Below, one piece after another: positions 41,184 through 43,316 of a stretch of 43,316 nt of DNA (its first letter is position 1; each line of letters opens with the position of its first letter). The stretch covers positions 1 to 43,316 of the forward strand of contig JAHFGN010000005.1 in the NCBI GenBank assembly GCA_023247415.1, in the 5' to 3' direction. The notes beneath the pieces are model-generated. The model worked only from the letters and a program-made list of their open reading frames with translations, made no database searches and was not told the origin of the DNA. The stretch comes from Candidatus Omnitrophota bacterium (GTDB taxonomy: Bacteria > Omnitrophota > Gorgyraeia > 2-01-FULL-45-10 > JAHFGN01). The position numbers and the translations under genes were made by a program.

Positions 41184-42139
41184 ACCAGGCCTGCCTTAAG
41201 GATGTCCTGGACGTCTAACAGGCCGATGGGACGGTTCTTATCGTCGACAACCGGTATCTCATCTATCTTCTTGGACTGCAGGATGTGGAGCGCCTCGGCG
41301 GCCAGTCTATTCTTATTTATCACTGTTGGGCGGACTGTCATCACATCTTTTACTTTTTTATTTACGAGATCGTCTCCGGCCTCAAGATGCCTTCGAAGAT
41401 CGCCGTCAGTGAATATCCCCACAAGCCTCCCCTTTGAGTCAACCACGCTCGCGCTCCCTGCGCGGGCATTTGTAATGGCAAGCAGAACCCTTTTTACGGG
41501 CATGTCACGCGTCACAACAGGATTGGCCCTTCCTGTCCTCATTATATCGCCAACCTTCAATAATAATCTCTTGCCCAGAATGCCTCCCGGATGGAAGAAG
41601 GCGAAGTCCTTCTCCTTGAAACCTTTTCGATCGAGGAGCGCGACTGCCAGCGCGTCGCCAAACGCCAGCATTGCCGTCGTCGAAGTCGTTGGCGCGAGTC
41701 CTAAAGGGCACGCCTCCCGCTCGACAGAGACGTCCAGGGCATAGTCGCTATTTTTAGCGAGGGTGGATTTTACGTTGCCTACCATGGCGATGAGCGTAAC
41801 GCCTATCTTCTTTAAGGCCGGAAGGAGTTTCAATATCTCCTCTGTCTCGCCGCTATTGGACAAGGCTATAACGCAGTCATCCTTCGCGACCCTTCCCAGA
41901 TCGCCATGGAGCGCCTCTGCCGGATGCAGATATAATGACGGCGTCCCTGTAGACGATAATGTGGCCGATATCTTCTGAGCGATGAACCCGGGTTTTCCCA
42001 TGCCTGTCACGATAACGCGCCCCCCCACTTTGCATATGGCGTTCACGACCGTATTGAAATTGTTGTCGATCCGTGTGATTAATCTGGATATCGCGTCGCG
42101 CTCGTCCTTGAGAACTTTCCTGGCTATCGCCTTGCTCAT
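41180..42139 (-). CDS. kdsD: Arabinose 5-phosphate isomerase
   Basis: 319 residues, converting ribulose 5-phosphate to arabinose 5-phosphate, the first Kdo step. A SIS sugar isomerase domain (about 30-175) shows VTGMGKPGFIAQKI, TPSLYLHPAEALHGDLG and ALSNSGETEE. Two C-terminal CBS domains (about 195-319) follow, as in KdsD/GutQ. It overlaps the kdsA stop as ATGA. The operon context supports KdsD over GutQ. Confidence 0.95.
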   Translation of the reverse strand: MSKAIARKVLKDERDAISRLITRIDNNFNTVVNAICKVGGRVIVTGMGKPGFIAQKISATLSSTGTPSLYLHPAEALHGDLGRVAKDDCVIALSNSGETEEILKLLPALKKIGVTLIAMVGNVKSTLAKNSDYALDVSVEREACPLGLAPTTSTTAMLAFGDALAVALLDRKGFKEKDFAFFHPGGILGKRLLLKVGDIMRTGRANPVVTRDMPVKRVLLAITNARAGSASVVDSKGRLVGIFTDGDLRRHLEAGDDLVNKKVKDVMTVRPTVINKNRLAAEALHILQSKKIDEIPVVDDKNRPIGLLDVQDILKAGLV

Positions 42140-42960
42140 GAACCCCTCGCCGCCCTATCTATTGCCTTAACCTTGCGCAGCATGTCTTCGAGATCATCCA
42201 GCCTCACCATGTTTGGGCCGTCGCTTTTTGCCTTCTTCGGGTCTTCGTGGACCTCAACGAATATTCCGTCCGCCCCGCAGGCTGCAGCCGCCATGGAAAG
42301 GCGCGGAATGAATTTGCTCTCACCGCCCGACCTATCCCCCAGGCCTCCCGGCATCTGGACAGAATGTGTCGCGTCATATATAACGGGATACCCAAACTCT
42401 TTCATTATCGGGATGGACCTGAAATCGCTCACGAGATTATTATAACCGAAACTTGTCCCTCTCTCTGTTAGGAGTATGTTCTTATTGCCTGTCGACGCAA
42501 CCTTATTTATCACCTGTTTCATGTCCCACGGCGCCAGGAACTGCCCCTTCTTGATATTGACAACCCTGCCTGTTCTTGCCGCAGCCAAAACTAGGTCTGT
42601 CTGACGCGACAATAAAGCCGGTATCTGGATTATGTCGAGGACCTTCTTGGCCTCATCTATCTCTTCTTTGCAGTGGACATCGCTCAATATAGGAAGATCG
42701 AGTTCTCGCTTAACGCGTTTTAATATGGCCAGCCCCTTCTTCAGGCCGGGCCCGCGAAAAGAGCCGATCGATGTCCTGTTGGCCTTGTCATAACTCGATT
42801 TATATATGAACGGCATGCCCAGCCGTCTGGCGATATCCTTAATGTGTCTGGCGGCGGAAAGCGCGCTCAATTCAGATTCTATCACGCACGGCCCGGCGAT
42901 AAGGACTATCGGATTCCTCCCGCCTATCTTTATGTTGTCTATTTGGACTATTCTATTCAT
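42136..42960 (-). CDS. kdsA: 2-dehydro-3-deoxyphosphooctonate aldolase (Kdo 8-phosphate synthase)
   Basis: 274 residues, a TIM barrel condensing arabinose 5-phosphate with phosphoenolpyruvate. Recognised by VLIAGPCVIES, YKSSYDKANRTS, FRGPGLKKGL, LSDVHCKEEI, GQFLAPWDM and DATHSVQMPGG. The ATG lacks a strong Shine-Dalgarno. It follows kdsB across a 136-bp repeat-rich gap, while kdsD starts inside its stop. Confidence 0.97.
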   Translation of the reverse strand: MNRIVQIDNIKIGGRNPIVLIAGPCVIESELSALSAARHIKDIARRLGMPFIYKSSYDKANRTSIGSFRGPGLKKGLAILKRVKRELDLPILSDVHCKEEIDEAKKVLDIIQIPALLSRQTDLVLAAARTGRVVNIKKGQFLAPWDMKQVINKVASTGNKNILLTERGTSFGYNNLVSDFRSIPIMKEFGYPVIYDATHSVQMPGGLGDRSGGESKFIPRLSMAAAACGADGIFVEVHEDPKKAKSDGPNMVRLDDLEDMLRKVKAIDRAARGS

Positions 42961-42984
42961 AACTTTACGTTAAAACTCTAAACA

Positions 42985-43095
42985 TTAAACTCTAAATCCT
43001 AAACAAATCCGAAACTCTAAATCCGAAACATGTATGTTTCGCTTTTTAGGGTTTCGAGTTTGTTCAGAGTTTAGGATTCCGGATTTAGGATTTTA
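42985..43095. repeat. AT-rich imperfect inverted repeat of CTAAATCC units
   Basis: Repeated CTAAA-TCC-like units on the left are mirrored by GGATTTAG-like units on the right. The centre is a perfect hairpin, CGAAACAT (43024-43031) and ATGTTTCG (43034-43041), with a 2-nt loop. It occupies the gap between kdsB and kdsA. No gene was seen in it. Confidence 0.75.
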
Positions 43096-43096
43096 C

Positions 43097-43316
43097 TCAT
43101 GCCTTACTTCTCATCATCTCTTTTACCTTCTCCAAGTCCTCAGGCGTGTCTATCCCGACAGTGTCGAACTTCGTCTCAACGGTCTTTATCTTATGACCAT
43201 ATTCCAGCACCCTGAGCTGTTCCAACTTCTCCGCGTTCTCAAGGCTTGAGTTTGTCAGGCTCCTGAACGTGAATAAGAAATCTTTTGTAAACGCGTATAT
43301 CCCGATATGTTTGTAG
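43097..43316 (-). CDS. kdsB: CMP-Kdo synthetase, C-terminal part only
   Basis: The last 72 residues are in the window; the 5' end lies beyond the right edge. The visible sequence KHIGIYAFTKDFL, then SLENAEKLEQLRVLEYGHKI and GIDTPEDLEKV, is the standard KdsB C-terminus. The enzyme activates Kdo with CTP before lipid A attachment. It completes the set kdsB, A, D and C in one direction. Confidence 0.93.
   Translation of the reverse strand, partial: YKHIGIYAFTKDFLFTFRSLTNSSLENAEKLEQLRVLEYGHKIKTVETKFDTVGIDTPEDLEKVKEMMRSKA

Noticed and set aside
1-43316. tRNA or rRNA genes
   Set aside because: No tRNA TTC-loop/anticodon pattern or rRNA segment was seen by reading; a dedicated search (tRNAscan, Rfam) was not possible here.

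Overview
The window reads as a bacterial chromosome segment in which every recognisable gene lies on the minus strand, so transcription runs from high to low coordinates. The Kdo genes imply an LPS-bearing, Gram-negative-type envelope. The two very long reading frames with a shared N-terminus ending in a W-A-Y-P-D motif, next to a compact type IV pilus cluster, suggest an uncultured lineage such as Candidatus Omnitrophota, whose genomes are known for giant genes. The taxonomic call is inference; the gene calls do not depend on it.

Layout from right to left. (1) 43316-40656: a complete Kdo pathway operon, kdsB (3' end only), kdsA, kdsD and kdsC. An AT-rich inverted repeat separates kdsB from kdsA, and a nested three-tier inverted repeat follows kdsC. 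(2) 40479-28735: a type IV pilus / type II secretion-like cluster. A near-consensus promoter precedes the pilB/gspE ATPase, followed by pilC/gspF, a divergent pseudopilin and a palindromic interspersed repeat. A second promoter precedes two tandem major pilins. These are followed by a YfhO-family membrane protein, a PilX/GspK-like protein, two minor prepilins, a PilM-PilN fusion, PilO and PilP. (3) 28712-20261: a housekeeping operon rpsO-pnp-dut-ftsK-rodZ-rimO-pgsA-pgpA, with mostly overlapping genes. Its promoter overlaps an apparent upstream ATG of rpsO, and a hairpin terminator follows pgpA. (4) 20228-1: a strong promoter, an AT-rich leader with a hairpin beside the ribosome binding site, and two overlapping giant genes. 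The first encodes about 4,392 residues. The second is open for 2,305 codons and runs off the left edge.

The giant genes are the main interest. The first joins an N-terminal membrane signal, a CPBP-like (CAAX protease) membrane domain that looks degenerate, a GlnD-like nucleotidyltransferase followed directly by two ACT domains with no HD domain, a sigma-70 region 4-like helix-turn-helix, HEAT-like repeats, a Fis-like helix-turn-helix, TPR-like helices and a long coiled-coil region. The second has the same N-terminal signal, HEAT repeats, a beta-rich middle, a methyltransferase-like stretch and an ATP-grasp-like stretch. Both are punctuated by short palindromic DNA repeats that are translated in frame as linkers. 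The same repeat families also occur between genes and at the 5' end of ftsK. The giant proteins could be membrane-anchored nitrogen or nucleotide signalling scaffolds, but that function is inference.
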